A stretch of DNA of 64,000 nucleotides from Myxococcales bacterium. GTDB lineage: Bacteria > Myxococcota_A > Polyangia > Polyangiales > Houyiibacteriaceae. The stretch covers positions 1 to 64,000 of the forward strand of contig JAHEEE010000013.1 in assembly GCA_024640845.1 (NCBI GenBank), given 5' to 3'. Each line of letters starts with the position of its first letter. Within the stretch, counting starts at the first letter, position 1. The notes under the pieces are model-generated. The model was not told the origin of the DNA. It was given only the letters and a program-made list of their open reading frames with translations, and searched no databases. Shown piece after piece: positions 49,902 through 60,470 of this stretch. The position numbers and the translations under genes were made by a program.

Positions 49902-51527
49902 CTAGTCGCGGGCGGCGCGACCGACGAGCTCGAATACCCGGATCGGCCGTGCCTTGCCCTTGACCTGCTCGGGGGGCAGCTCGTTCAACGTGAATTCTCT
50001 GCCGAGCTTTTCGACTGTGTGCTCGCTGACGAGCGTCTGTCCGGGCTTAGCCAGGGAGCAAAGGCGGGAGGCCGTGTTCACCGGGTCGCCGATGACGGTG
50101 TACTCCAGCGCCTGGCTGCTCCCGATGTAGCCCGCCACGACTTCGCCGGTGTTGATACCGATGCCAATTTCGAAGGGCGGCAGATTCCGCGCGGTGTGAC
50201 GTTCGTTGATCGCACCGAGCGCTTCTTGCATCTCGAGTGCGGCGTAGACGGCACGGGCAGGGTCATCGCGGTGTGCTACCGGCGAGCCGAACAACACCAT
50301 CATCTCGTCACCTATGAACTTGTCGAGCGTGCCTTCATAGCGAAAGACGATTTCGACCATGCGCTCGAAGTACTCGTTGAGCGCATCGACGACGATCTGC
50401 GGCTCGTACGACTCGCTCATCGCCGTGAACCCACGAATGTCCGCAAAGAGCACCGTCGTCTCTCGAAGCTCCCCCCCCTTCTTCACCTCGAGGTGGCCCG
50501 AAAGCACTTGCTCCGCAATCGCGGGCGATAGCAGGCGCCGAAACCGCTCCCGCATGACGGCGTCTTGTTCGAGGCGCTTGGCGAACAGCGTGTTTTGGAC
50601 GGCGATGGCCGCCTGGCTCGCCACCGTTTCGAACAGAGCCAAGTCCTTCTCGTCAAACGCATGGGTCGCGAGCTTGGAGTCGAGCATCATGACACCGAGG
50701 ACCGTATCGTCGTGCAGAAGCGGCACGCACATCGTCGAGCGAATGCCCTGCATAATGACGGATTGCGCGCTCTGAAACCGCGCGTCAGCCGATGCGTCGT
50801 GGGACAACACCGCTTCCTTTTCCCGTACGACGGTGTCCAGCACCGTTCTGCTGACCACGACCTCTTGGTTCGGGTCCGAGTCCTCGCTTGTGCGCACGGA
50901 GACGGGCTCGAGATGGCCCTGGTCGTTGTGCAGAAGAACGACGCCGCGGTCGGCAGGGACGAGCCGAAACGCGACCTCTAGGATCTTGCTGCACAGCGCC
51001 GTGATGCTCGTGCCGAGCTCGATGGCGCGGGTGACCTCATGGCTGGCGCGAAGCTTTTCGTAGTCGCGTCGAAGCGAGGCGTCGTCCTCGATGAGCCCTT
51101 CCGCAAAGAAAGTCTTCTCGGCAAGCACCGAGACCTTCGCGCGGATGAGATGCCCGGCATCGGTGTCACCGATCTTGAAACGCTGCGTTGCCTCGCGTGG
51201 CTCCTCGCTCATCAATCGGTCGAAGCTCACCTCGGCGCGGCTCTGTTCCGGCTCGAAAACGATGCGGGTCGAGCCGATTGTGATCTCGTCGCCGGGCTGC
51301 AAGGGTTGCTCGCCCACCACGCGCTCGCCGTTGATGAACGTGCCGTTCAGCGATCCGAGATCCCTGAGAACATAGTCCTCTCCTCGGAGCTCGATGTGGC
51401 AATGCTCCTTCGATACGACGCGGTCGAGCACCTGGTGCGTGTTCCGCGGGTGGCGCCCAAGCGAGTTGTGCCGGAAGAGCTGACGCTCCTGCCGCCCGCT
51501 CGGCCCCATGATGGTGATGCGAGCCAT
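49902..51527 (-). CDS. FHA-GAF-class III adenylate/guanylate cyclase
   Basis: A cytosolic nucleotide cyclase of 541 residues. The FHA domain (about 1-95) has GRHPRN (24-29), Ser39, His42 and NGTFING, which read phospho-threonine. A linker and GAF domain follow (about 165-320), then the class III catalytic domain (about 350-535). Metal-binding aspartates are Asp363 in LFADIRGFTAMSE and Asp407 in FIGDEMMVLFG. The Arg/Asn transition-state residues are in VIGDPVNTASRL. Substrate (ATP or GTP) cannot be settled from what I can see. A GGAGGGG ribosome site precedes ATG 51527. Divergent from nothing nearby; accA and rpoZ flank it on the same strand. Confidence 0.9.
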   Translation of the reverse strand: MARITIMGPSGRQERQLFRHNSLGRHPRNTHQVLDRVVSKEHCHIELRGEDYVLRDLGSLNGTFINGERVVGEQPLQPGDEITIGSTRIVFEPEQSRAEVSFDRLMSEEPREATQRFKIGDTDAGHLIRAKVSVLAEKTFFAEGLIEDDASLRRDYEKLRASHEVTRAIELGTSITALCSKILEVAFRLVPADRGVVLLHNDQGHLEPVSVRTSEDSDPNQEVVVSRTVLDTVVREKEAVLSHDASADARFQSAQSVIMQGIRSTMCVPLLHDDTVLGVMMLDSKLATHAFDEKDLALFETVASQAAIAVQNTLFAKRLEQDAVMRERFRRLLSPAIAEQVLSGHLEVKKGGELRETTVLFADIRGFTAMSESYEPQIVVDALNEYFERMVEIVFRYEGTLDKFIGDEMMVLFGSPVAHRDDPARAVYAALEMQEALGAINERHTARNLPPFEIGIGINTGEVVAGYIGSSQALEYTVIGDPVNTASRLCSLAKPGQTLVSEHTVEKLGREFTLNELPPEQVKGKARPIRVFELVGRAARD

Positions 51528-51588
51528 GACCCCTCCATCAGGCTACCTGGGGGCCGTTGTGGCTGCAAAGATGGCGCGAAGAACGCGG

Positions 51589-51837
51589 CTACTGCTGCGC
51601 GGGGTCGTTGGCCTTCGTCTCGACGATGAACTCTTCGACGGCGCTCCTGACCGGACGCGCAAAGAACACTTTTTTGTCGGCGATTTCGCGCAAGGCAGTC
51701 ACGACTGGCTTGTTCTTGCTGTGAACGAGCGCGGGCGCGCCCTTGATGAGCTGGCGGGTCCGCCGAGCGGCCAAAATGACCAATGCAAAGCGGTTTTCCT
51801 CGTGTTCCAAGCAATCTTCGACGGTGACGCGTGCCAT
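51589..51837 (-). CDS. rpoZ: RNA polymerase omega subunit
   Basis: A small (82 residues) RNA polymerase subunit that helps assemble beta prime and, in many bacteria, carries part of the ppGpp site. Identified from the N-terminal [33 protein letters not shown] pattern (key positions Val4, Asp8, Asn15, Arg16, Phe17, Ala23, Arg25). The C-terminal half carries the [10 protein letters not shown] helix. It lies 61 bases upstream of the cyclase start on the same strand. No strong ribosome site is visible. It is divergent from groESL. Confidence 0.9.
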   Translation of the reverse strand: MARVTVEDCLEHEENRFALVILAARRTRQLIKGAPALVHSKNKPVVTALREIADKKVFFARPVRSAVEEFIVETKANDPAQQ

Positions 51838-51916
51838 AGGCGCCGGAGGCTAGCAGGGGTCCTCCGCCCCGGCAAACTCGACTCCAAAACGACATGAAAA
51901 ACTCCCGAAACATGTC

Positions 51917-51944
51917 TTGACTCAGCCGGGTTCAGGGTTAGGTT
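51917..51944 (+). promoter_or_regulatory. sigma-70-type promoter of groESL
   Basis: TTGACT (51917-51922) and TAGGTT (51939-51944) are separated by 16 bases. The expected transcription start near 51951 falls at the edge of the CIRCE element, the usual layout for HrcA repression of groESL. Confidence 0.65.
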
Positions 51945-51953
51945 GGCCGCCAA

Positions 51954-51980
51954 TCAGCACTCCCACCTGACGAGTGCTAA
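51954..51980 (+). promoter_or_regulatory. CIRCE element (HrcA operator) upstream of groES
   Basis: The inverted repeat TCAGCACTC (51954-51962), a 9-base spacer and GAGTGCTAA (51972-51980) match the CIRCE consensus in 17 of 18 arm positions (second base C for T in the left arm). HrcA bound here blocks transcription until heat shock draws it away. No hrcA gene is in the window. Confidence 0.93.
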
Positions 51981-52022
51981 CAAGTTAACGGGTAGCTAAG
52001 CACCCGAAACTGGAGGGATTAA

Positions 52023-52310
52023 ATGGCCATTCGCCCATTGCATGACCGAATCCTGGTCAAGCGAGTCAAGGAAGAAGAAACAACCAAAGGCGGCATCATC
52101 ATTCCGGATACCGCCAAGGAAAAGCCCATCGAGGCCAAGGTCGTCGCGGTAGGTACCGGGCGGCTTCTCGATAACGGAGAGGTCCGTGCCCTCGCGGTGA
52201 AGAAGGGCGACCTCGTCCTGTTCGGCAAGTACGGCGGCACGGAGGTCAAGATCGATGGTGAAGACCACCTGATCCTCCGTGAAGACGACATCCTCGGAAT
52301 CATCGAATAG
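52023..52310 (+). CDS. groES: co-chaperonin GroES
   Basis: The 95-residue heptameric lid of GroEL. It shows [13 protein letters not shown], the mobile-loop segment [21 protein letters not shown] and the C-terminal [14 protein letters not shown] ribosome site lies 6 bases before ATG 52023. It is 14 bases upstream of groEL, preceded by a CIRCE element. Confidence 0.97.
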   Translation: MAIRPLHDRILVKRVKEEETTKGGIIIPDTAKEKPIEAKVVAVGTGRLLDNGEVRALAVKKGDLVLFGKYGGTEVKIDGEDHLILREDDILGIIE

Positions 52311-52324
52311 GAGACTGAAGAACC

Positions 52325-53962
<1,638 letters not shown>

Positions 53963-53980
53963 CGACCCCTTAGCCCGAAG

Positions 53981-54021
53981 AAAGGCCGGACCAGCATCTG
54001 CTGGCCCGGTCTTTTCTTTTT
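53981..54021 (+). terminator. intrinsic terminator of groESL
   Basis: Downstream of the groEL stop, CCGGACCAGCA pairs with TGCTGGCCCGG around a 2-base TC loop (one mismatch). Outer A and T stretches extend the stem, and a T-rich run TCTTTTCTTTTT follows. A good rho-independent terminator. Confidence 0.85.
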
Positions 54022-54045
54022 GGGCAGCGTGCTAGGCTTGGCAGC

Positions 54046-56976
54046 GTGGGATCGACCGCCGGCAAGCTTGCCGCATATCGCCGCCGTCTTGGTGTCGCCG
54101 CCGCGACCGTAATGGTCGTGCGGGTCCTTGCGGCTGCGACTGCGGTTGGGCTTGCTTCATTCGTGTTGATCGCGTGGGTGCTCGGGCCGATGACGCCGGC
54201 GGCCTGGCTCGCGATCGGGTGGGCGCTCGTCTTCGGCATGGTCACAGGTGCCGTCGCGTGGTCGATCCAACCGCTCCTCGAGCTTCGCGGTCACGGGGCG
54301 CTCGGATTGGTGGCCGCCGAGCAGCCCGCCCTTCTCTCTCCGCTGCAGACGGCCTACGAGCTTCAAGGAGCGGAGGGCTTCTCGCGCGAGCTCATCGTCG
54401 CGCAGCGGCTCGGGTTGCTCCGTCGCCTCGAGCTTTTGCCAGCCCGCAAGTTCATCCCGTGGCGTTGGCTCCTGCAGCCAGCCCTTGCCGCTGTGGTCAT
54501 TCTCGCGGCGCTCGCGTGGTGGTCGCTCGGGTTCGATCGGGCGGCAGCGGGTCGCTACGCCCTGCTTCACGCGGAGCAAGGGGACGTCGAGGGCGCTCGC
54601 AGAAGCCACGTCGTAGGTCGCACGAGCGCCGAGCTCCTGTTCCCGAGTTACATGAATCGCCCGAATGAGGAAGCAGAAGACGCCAATCGGCTCGTGGTGC
54701 CGCGTGGAACCGAGGTCGAATACGCCATCACGCCGATCGGCGACTCGGCGCGCGTCGTCGTCGAGCTTCCGGGCCGACACGTCGAGGCGAAGCGTGCGGG
54801 CGGCCAGTTCGTGGCCTCCTTCGTTGCCGACACCGACGGGCCTCTCGAGATCTTCGTGGAGTCGAGCCGAGGTGAGCGGCGTGTCGACTACCGCGCGCGC
54901 TCGATTCGGGTGGAGCTCGACGAGGCGCCGCGAGTCGAGATGGTCGCGCCCGAGAAAGACTTGGTCGCAGAAGCGGGCGACCCAATATTGCTTCAGCACC
55001 ACGCGACCGATGACCACGGTGTGCAAGAGCTCACTCTCTTCATCAAGCTACCGAACGGCGAGCACCTCCGGCGCCCAATCGTGTCGCCATCGGACGCGAG
55101 CAGCTCGGAGCTCTACGGCGAGAGCGTCCTGCGACTCGACGAGTTCTCGCTTGCTCCGGCCGATGCGGTCACCGTGTGGTTCGAAGCGAAGGACGGCAAC
55201 CGCGTCGACGGACCAGGAGTCGGACGTTCGATCGAGCGCACACTCACCCTCGCATCCGACATCACCCGTCGACGGGATCGCATCGTCGAGCTGGAACGGC
55301 TTCTCGATTCACTGCTGGCGACCCTCGCCGTTCGTCTCGAACAACCATTGCATGAGGAACTGGATAGCGCGCGACGCCGTCGTGATGCGGTGATGCGCCC
55401 GTATCACGGGGTCACCGCCCAGTTATTCGATGTGGGTGATCATAGCGGCCCGAGAACTGTTCCCCTCTTGCTGGACATGAAGAAGCGTTTGGAACGCCTC
55501 CATGAGCGTGAGCAGTCCTCGTATCGAAGCAACCAGTCGCCGGGCACCCGTCAGCGACTGGACCGCTCCTTGATCAAGGAGCTCGAGAAGGACAGTCTGA
55601 TCGTCGCCGACCTCATCAGCGAGGCTCGCCTCAACGATGCCGCGGAAATCGCCAGAGAGATGCGTGAGCTCCGAAGTGAAATCACGTCACTCATCGGAGA
55701 ACTTCGCCGCGGCCAAACACCGGAGCTTCAGCGCGCGTTGATGGCCGCGTTGGACCGCGCTGAACGCCGGATGGAGGCGCTTCGGCAACAGCTCCGGGAA
55801 GCGATGCAATATGTGCCCGGCGAATTCGTAAACCGGCAGGCGCGCCAAGCGAGCGAGTCGAGCGATGCGCTCCAAACCGTTCGGGAGGCTCTCGCCGCCG
55901 GTGATCTCGATGCCGCCGAGGCCGCGCTGATGGAGCTCGACCAGATGATCGAGGCAATGACCCAGGCTCTGGCTCAGAGCGAAGACTCCTTGGTCGAGGC
56001 ACGCTTCGGCCCGCGTGAGCGAGCGTTGATTGAAGCCATGGGCACCATCTCGGAGCTGGAAGTCGAGCAGAAGCGAATCGCGGATAAGACCCGCCGCGTG
56101 GGCAACGAAGTGCTCGAACGCGCAGCGGGCGACAACGGGTCGCTTGCGTCGGAGATTCGGAGCGAGCTCGCAAAGATGGCGAACGAGGTCTCGAAGCTTC
56201 TGGGGGACGTGGACGGAGAGGCGCTCGGGCCCTACGAGACCGGCCTTCGCGAGCGCGCCGAGGAGCGTTTGAGCGATTTTGACAAGGCGTTGCAAGGGGG
56301 AGATCTCCGAGAGGCGATGTCGATGGCGGACCGACTGGCACAGGCCGCCAACGCGCTGGCGAAAGATCTAGAGTTGTCTGCGATGATGTATCGTGGGCGC
56401 GGCGGAAGAACCTCGGAGGCTGCGGCGCAGGCCCGGCAAGCCGCCGCCCGGGCTCAGGATCTCCAACATGGCGCGCGAAGCGCCGTGCCAGACGTCGCCA
56501 ATGCATTGACGCAAGAGGAACGCGAGCAGTTGGGAGGTCAGTCCGAGCGGCAGGCAAGGGCCCGGCAGGCAGCTCACGATCTCGCACGAAAGCTCCGGGA
56601 AGAAGTTGGTGGCGTGCCCGTCTCGGAACAAGCCGCCGAGCAGCTCGAGGCGGTAGAACAACCAATGCAACGTGCGACGAGTGCGCTCGAGGCCGGGGAT
56701 CCGGTCGAAGCTCACAAGCAACAACAAGCTGCGGCCGACCAACTCAGGCGGCTCCGGCAACAACTCGAGTCTCAGCGAAAGAGATCGAGAGGCGGCGCCG
56801 AGGGCGACGATCCTTCCAAGGGCGTGCGGGGCAAGGAGCGCATCGAGATCCAACTCGGTCGCTCGAAGGCCGACGAGCTCGCCTGGAGACGCCGCGTGCT
56901 CGATGCGATGAACGGCAGGCCTCCTGATGGGTACGAAAAGGCTGTTGACGACTACTACGAGAGGTTGCTGCGGTGA
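54046..56976 (+). CDS. DUF4175-like giant coiled-coil membrane protein
   Basis: A 976-residue protein starting at GTG 54046. There are two N-terminal transmembrane helices (about 24-46 and 52-72) and a third near 146-168. A beta-rich extracytoplasmic region (about 190-400) contains VEYAITPIGDSARVVVELPG and ATDDHGVQELTLFI. It is followed by about 550 residues of Arg/Glu/Ala/Leu-rich helical coiled coil, with repeated segments such as EARLNDAAEIAREMRELRSE. This is the look of the DUF4175 family, found near MoxR/DUF58 clusters. It may act as a membrane scaffold. Its stop is shared with the next gene's GTG (GTGA overlap), so all five genes to 62426 are likely one operon. Confidence 0.78.
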   Translation: MGSTAGKLAAYRRRLGVAAATVMVVRVLAAATAVGLASFVLIAWVLGPMTPAAWLAIGWALVFGMVTGAVAWSIQPLLELRGHGALGLVAAEQPALLSPLQTAYELQGAEGFSRELIVAQRLGLLRRLELLPARKFIPWRWLLQPALAAVVILAALAWWSLGFDRAAAGRYALLHAEQGDVEGARRSHVVGRTSAELLFPSYMNRPNEEAEDANRLVVPRGTEVEYAITPIGDSARVVVELPGRHVEAKRAGGQFVASFVADTDGPLEIFVESSRGERRVDYRARSIRVELDEAPRVEMVAPEKDLVAEAGDPILLQHHATDDHGVQELTLFIKLPNGEHLRRPIVSPSDASSSELYGESVLRLDEFSLAPADAVTVWFEAKDGNRVDGPGVGRSIERTLTLASDITRRRDRIVELERLLDSLLATLAVRLEQPLHEELDSARRRRDAVMRPYHGVTAQLFDVGDHSGPRTVPLLLDMKKRLERLHEREQSSYRSNQSPGTRQRLDRSLIKELEKDSLIVADLISEARLNDAAEIAREMRELRSEITSLIGELRRGQTPELQRALMAALDRAERRMEALRQQLREAMQYVPGEFVNRQARQASESSDALQTVREALAAGDLDAAEAALMELDQMIEAMTQALAQSEDSLVEARFGPRERALIEAMGTISELEVEQKRIADKTRRVGNEVLERAAGDNGSLASEIRSELAKMANEVSKLLGDVDGEALGPYETGLRERAEERLSDFDKALQGGDLREAMSMADRLAQAANALAKDLELSAMMYRGRGGRTSEAAAQARQAAARAQDLQHGARSAVPDVANALTQEEREQLGGQSERQARARQAAHDLARKLREEVGGVPVSEQAAEQLEAVEQPMQRATSALEAGDPVEAHKQQQAAADQLRRLRQQLESQRKRSRGGAEGDDPSKGVRGKERIEIQLGRSKADELAWRRRVLDAMNGRPPDGYEKAVDDYYERLLR

Positions 56977-58526
56977 GCCGGTACGTCTTGTTTGCTGTCT
57001 GCGTTCTACTCGCGTCCACCGCTTTCGAGGTCCCGGCCGACAAGGCGACAGAAAAGGACGTCTTGGACCTTCTCGAAGGCGCGCTCGCTGCCGGGGAGAG
57101 TGTGCCTGCACAGGCTTTGCTCGAGCGCTACCTTCGCGAGCATCCTCGCTCGCCGCGGGCCGCCGAGCTAGAAGTCCTGACGGCTTTCTATGCCGGCGAC
57201 TACGAGGCTGCTGCCGCGGGCGTCGAGGCGCTGCGGCTCGATCCGCGCACACCCAATGATCTCGGGGCCTTCGCTGACGTCATCTTGCAGACCTACGAGA
57301 CGACCCAAGGGTACGAGACCTTTCGGCACGGGAATTTCGAGGTCCGATACGCGCCAGGCGAGGACGAGATCCTGGTTCCCTATGCCATCGACACGCTCAA
57401 GGCCGCCACGGAGGCCTTGGAAGCGGAGCTCGGCGTGAAGATGGTCAGTCGCGTCCGTTTAGAGATCTATCCTGACGCGGACTCCTTGTCCCGCGTCTCA
57501 ACACTCTCCGTGGAAGCGATTCGCACGAGCGGGACCATTGCACTTTCCAAGTGGGGTCGCCTGATGATCGCTTCGCCCAGGACCCTGCTTCGAGGCTATC
57601 CGTGGCTGGACACGATCGCTCACGAGTATGTCCATCTCCTTCTGACCAAAGCAACTCTCGATCGCGCGCCGGTCTGGTTGCAGGAAGGAATCGCGAAATT
57701 CCTCGAGTCTCGCTGGCGTACCGCCCAAGCCGCCCTGCCCGAGGACCCTTCTTCCGCTCAGCTTCTTCAGGACGCAGTCGCGAACGACGAGCTTCTTGAT
57801 TTCGATCAGCTCCATCCGTCCATCGCTCTGTTGCCGAGTCAACGTACGGCAGCCCTTGCGTTCGCCCAAGTGTCGTCGTTCATCGAGATGTTCTACCGCG
57901 GCTACGGGGCCGAAGGCCTGCAAGCGTTGTTGGGGCGGGTCGGAAACGGAGAGGACGCGCGCAAAGCGGTTGCGCGAGTTGCGGGTGTGCCCTGGAAAGC
58001 GCTCGAAGAGCAGTGGAAAGCCAGCCTGCAGGAGGAACCGAAGGCCGCGCCCGCCAGGTTCCTGCCGCGCTATCTGAGTGGCGAAGCGACGGAGCAGGAT
58101 GAGGTCGCGGATGTGGAGCTCGATCGAGCGCGCAAGTTCGTGCGGCTGGGCGACATGATGTGGTCGAGGTCTCGGCCTGCGGCCGCGTCCGTCGAGTACG
58201 GCAAGGCACACAAGGCAGCTCCGCGTGACCCAATCGTCGCATCACGCTACGCCCGTTCAGCAATTGCCGCCGGGCGTCCCAAAGAAGCGATTGGACCGCT
58301 CATGTTGACGTTGGAGCGATATCCAACCCACGCCCCGGCTTTGTCGAGCCTGGCCACAGCGATGTTTCGGACTTCACGTCGAGATCTTGCGAAGGACGCC
58401 GCGGACCGCGCGATCGCGCTCAACCCATTCGATCCCCAACCACATTGCATCCTCTCGAAGCTCTCGCTGCCACAGGCTGCACATGAAGCCAACCTGTGCT
58501 CGCGACTCGGGGGAATACGCGAGTGA
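56973..58526 (+). CDS. exported HExxH gluzincin peptidase (peptidase MA-like) with TPR-type helices
   Basis: A 517-residue protein with a signal peptide (hydrophobic residues 4-16). The N-terminal part (30-100) forms helical repeats, then the peptidase domain (about 115-350). It contains the zinc motif HEYVH (His217, Glu218, His221) and the distal ligand Glu238 in QEGIAKFLE, characteristic of gluzincins of the peptidase-MA family. The C-terminal third has TPR-like helix pairs (AVEYGKAHKAAPRDPIVASRYA, ALSSLATAMF). It probably cleaves proteins in the periplasm, with unknown substrate. The GTG start overlaps the stop of the DUF4175 gene. Confidence 0.85.
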   Translation: MSRYVLFAVCVLLASTAFEVPADKATEKDVLDLLEGALAAGESVPAQALLERYLREHPRSPRAAELEVLTAFYAGDYEAAAAGVEALRLDPRTPNDLGAFADVILQTYETTQGYETFRHGNFEVRYAPGEDEILVPYAIDTLKAATEALEAELGVKMVSRVRLEIYPDADSLSRVSTLSVEAIRTSGTIALSKWGRLMIASPRTLLRGYPWLDTIAHEYVHLLLTKATLDRAPVWLQEGIAKFLESRWRTAQAALPEDPSSAQLLQDAVANDELLDFDQLHPSIALLPSQRTAALAFAQVSSFIEMFYRGYGAEGLQALLGRVGNGEDARKAVARVAGVPWKALEEQWKASLQEEPKAAPARFLPRYLSGEATEQDEVADVELDRARKFVRLGDMMWSRSRPAAASVEYGKAHKAAPRDPIVASRYARSAIAAGRPKEAIGPLMLTLERYPTHAPALSSLATAMFRTSRRDLAKDAADRAIALNPFDPQPHCILSKLSLPQAAHEANLCSRLGGIRE

Positions 58527-58563
58527 TGTGGCAATTGTGCCGACCAGGCGCTAGAAGGTCCTC

Positions 58564-59595
58564 GTGAACGAACCCGTACGCAGCACGCCGCCCTCCGCTC
58601 CCAGCAGCGCTTCTTCCGATGTCGTCCGGGTGCAACAACTCTCCGCTGCTCGCGATGAGATCGTTTCGCGACTCCGTCAGCGCATCATCGGGCAAGACGA
58701 GGTGGTCGAGCTGTTGCTGATCGCCCTGTTCGCTAGGGGCCATGGCCTGTTCGTCGGCGTCCCGGGCCTCGCCAAGACTCTGTTAATTACGACGCTTGCG
58801 GACGCGTTGTCGCTTCACTCGAACCGCATTCAGTTCACGCCGGACCTGATGCCCAGTGATATAACGGGCACCGACGTCCTCGAAGACGACGCAAGCACCG
58901 GAAAGCGCCATTTCCGTTTCATCCCTGGGCCCGTATTCACCAACATCCTCTTGGCGGATGAGGTGAACCGGGCACCTCCCAAGACGCAAGCCGCCCTGCT
59001 CCAGTCGATGGCAGAGGGCCAGGTGACCGCGAGCGGCAACACATACGCGCTCGAGCAACCGTACTTGGTGTTCGCAACGCAAAACCCCATCGAGCAGGAG
59101 GGTACGTACCCTCTGCCCGAGGCCCAGCTCGACAGATTCCTTTTTCAGATCGACGTGAGATACCCGAGCCCGCATGAAGAGATCGAGATCGTGAAGCGCA
59201 CGACCTCGCCGATGCTGACGACCATCACCCCGGTCTTGTCGTCGAAGGACATCATCGGCTTTCAGGACTTGGTGCCACGCGTACCGGTTGCCGATCACGT
59301 GGTACAGCATGCAGTCACCTTGGTCAGGGCATCGCGCCCGGACGACAACAAGGGCTCCGAGCTAGTTCGCAAGAACGTCGCATTCGGCGCGGGCCCGCGG
59401 GCTAGTCAGGGCTTGATCCTCGGGGCAAAAGCTCGAGCCGTTCTCCATGGGCGGTACGCTGCGGAGATTGAGGACGTCCGTGCGCTACTCGAGCCCGTGC
59501 TCAAGCACCGTCTGGTCATGAACTTCCGCGCCGAGGCCGAAGGGGTCACCGCGGAGCACGTGATCGACGATATCAAGCAAAGCATCGAGCCGTGA
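58564..59595 (+). CDS. MoxR family AAA+ ATPase
   Basis: A cytosolic AAA+ chaperone-type ATPase of 343 residues. Walker A is GVPGLAKT (65-72) and Walker B LLADEVNR (129-136), with sensor 1 in LVFATQNPIEQEGTYPLPEAQLDRF, the family's most recognisable segment. MoxR proteins work with VWA-domain partners, as encoded by the next two genes. GTG 58564 follows an AAGG site. Its stop overlaps the DUF58 start (GTGA). Confidence 0.93.
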   Translation: MNEPVRSTPPSAPSSASSDVVRVQQLSAARDEIVSRLRQRIIGQDEVVELLLIALFARGHGLFVGVPGLAKTLLITTLADALSLHSNRIQFTPDLMPSDITGTDVLEDDASTGKRHFRFIPGPVFTNILLADEVNRAPPKTQAALLQSMAEGQVTASGNTYALEQPYLVFATQNPIEQEGTYPLPEAQLDRFLFQIDVRYPSPHEEIEIVKRTTSPMLTTITPVLSSKDIIGFQDLVPRVPVADHVVQHAVTLVRASRPDDNKGSELVRKNVAFGAGPRASQGLILGAKARAVLHGRYAAEIEDVRALLEPVLKHRLVMNFRAEAEGVTAEHVIDDIKQSIEP

Positions 59596-60467
59596 CCCAC
59601 GTCTTGGAACCGGAGCTGGCGGTTCGCCTCGCCGGACTCACGCTCCGGGCCAAGCGTACAGTCGATGGCCTCCTCGCCGGCATGCACCGAAGTCCGCATC
59701 GCGGGGCGAGCGCAATCTTCAAGGAGCACCGCGGATATCGGCCGGGAGACGATCCGCGGTTGATCGACTGGCGGGCATACGCGCGTTCGGATCGCTATAC
59801 GATCAAGCACTTCGAGCACGAGACCCAGCTTCGGGGGACCCTCGCTCTCGACATCTCGCCTTCGATGCACTGGGGAAGCACCGATGTGAGCAAAATCGAC
59901 TACGCTGCGACGTTGCTGGCTGCCCTTGCGTATGTGCTCACGAGGCAGGGCGACGCGGTATCGCTCATCACCTTTGACGAAGCGATTCGAGACCGACTTC
60001 CGGCGCGCTCGGGCCCGGCGCACCTCGACTACCTCATGCGCATCCTCGCGCAACCGTCGCCCTCGTCGGGTGTGACGATGCTACACTCTTCACTCGATAA
60101 GCTGATCGAACATGCGGGTCGAATGGGTTTGGTCGTCATCGCAAGCGACCTCTTGGACCTCTCCGAGGGCGCCCTCGATCCAGTGGCCCGAATTCAAGCC
60201 CGCGGCCACGAAACGGTCGTCCTTCACGTGATGGACCCGGCCGAGCTGGAGCTCCCTTACGAACAGCCGATGCGCTTCGAGGGCGTCGAGGGCGAGCCAC
60301 ACGTGGAGGTAGACCCACAGGGCATCCGCCGCCGCTACCGTGAAGCAATCGATGCATTCGTCGAATCGTGCCAGCGCCGAGTAGTCGCCGCTGGCGCGCG
60401 CTACATGTTGGCACGAACCGACGCTCCGCCAGAGCACATTTTGCTCAAATTGTTGCGTGGCGGGTGA
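59592..60467 (+). CDS. DUF58 domain protein (VWA-like)
   Basis: A 291-residue cytosolic protein with the DUF58 opening GLTLRAKRTVDGLLAGMHRSPHRG and the hallmark FKEHRGYRPGDDPRLIDWRAYARSDRY. A von Willebrand A-like fold follows, with MIDAS-type DISPSM (DxSxS) at about residue 87. It is the standard partner of MoxR. Its stop is 3 bases before the BatA gene start. The role in the envelope is inferred, as in Bat systems. Confidence 0.9.
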   Translation: MTHVLEPELAVRLAGLTLRAKRTVDGLLAGMHRSPHRGASAIFKEHRGYRPGDDPRLIDWRAYARSDRYTIKHFEHETQLRGTLALDISPSMHWGSTDVSKIDYAATLLAALAYVLTRQGDAVSLITFDEAIRDRLPARSGPAHLDYLMRILAQPSPSSGVTMLHSSLDKLIEHAGRMGLVVIASDLLDLSEGALDPVARIQARGHETVVLHVMDPAELELPYEQPMRFEGVEGEPHVEVDPQGIRRRYREAIDAFVESCQRRVVAAGARYMLARTDAPPEHILLKLLRGG

Positions 60468-60470
60468 GCC

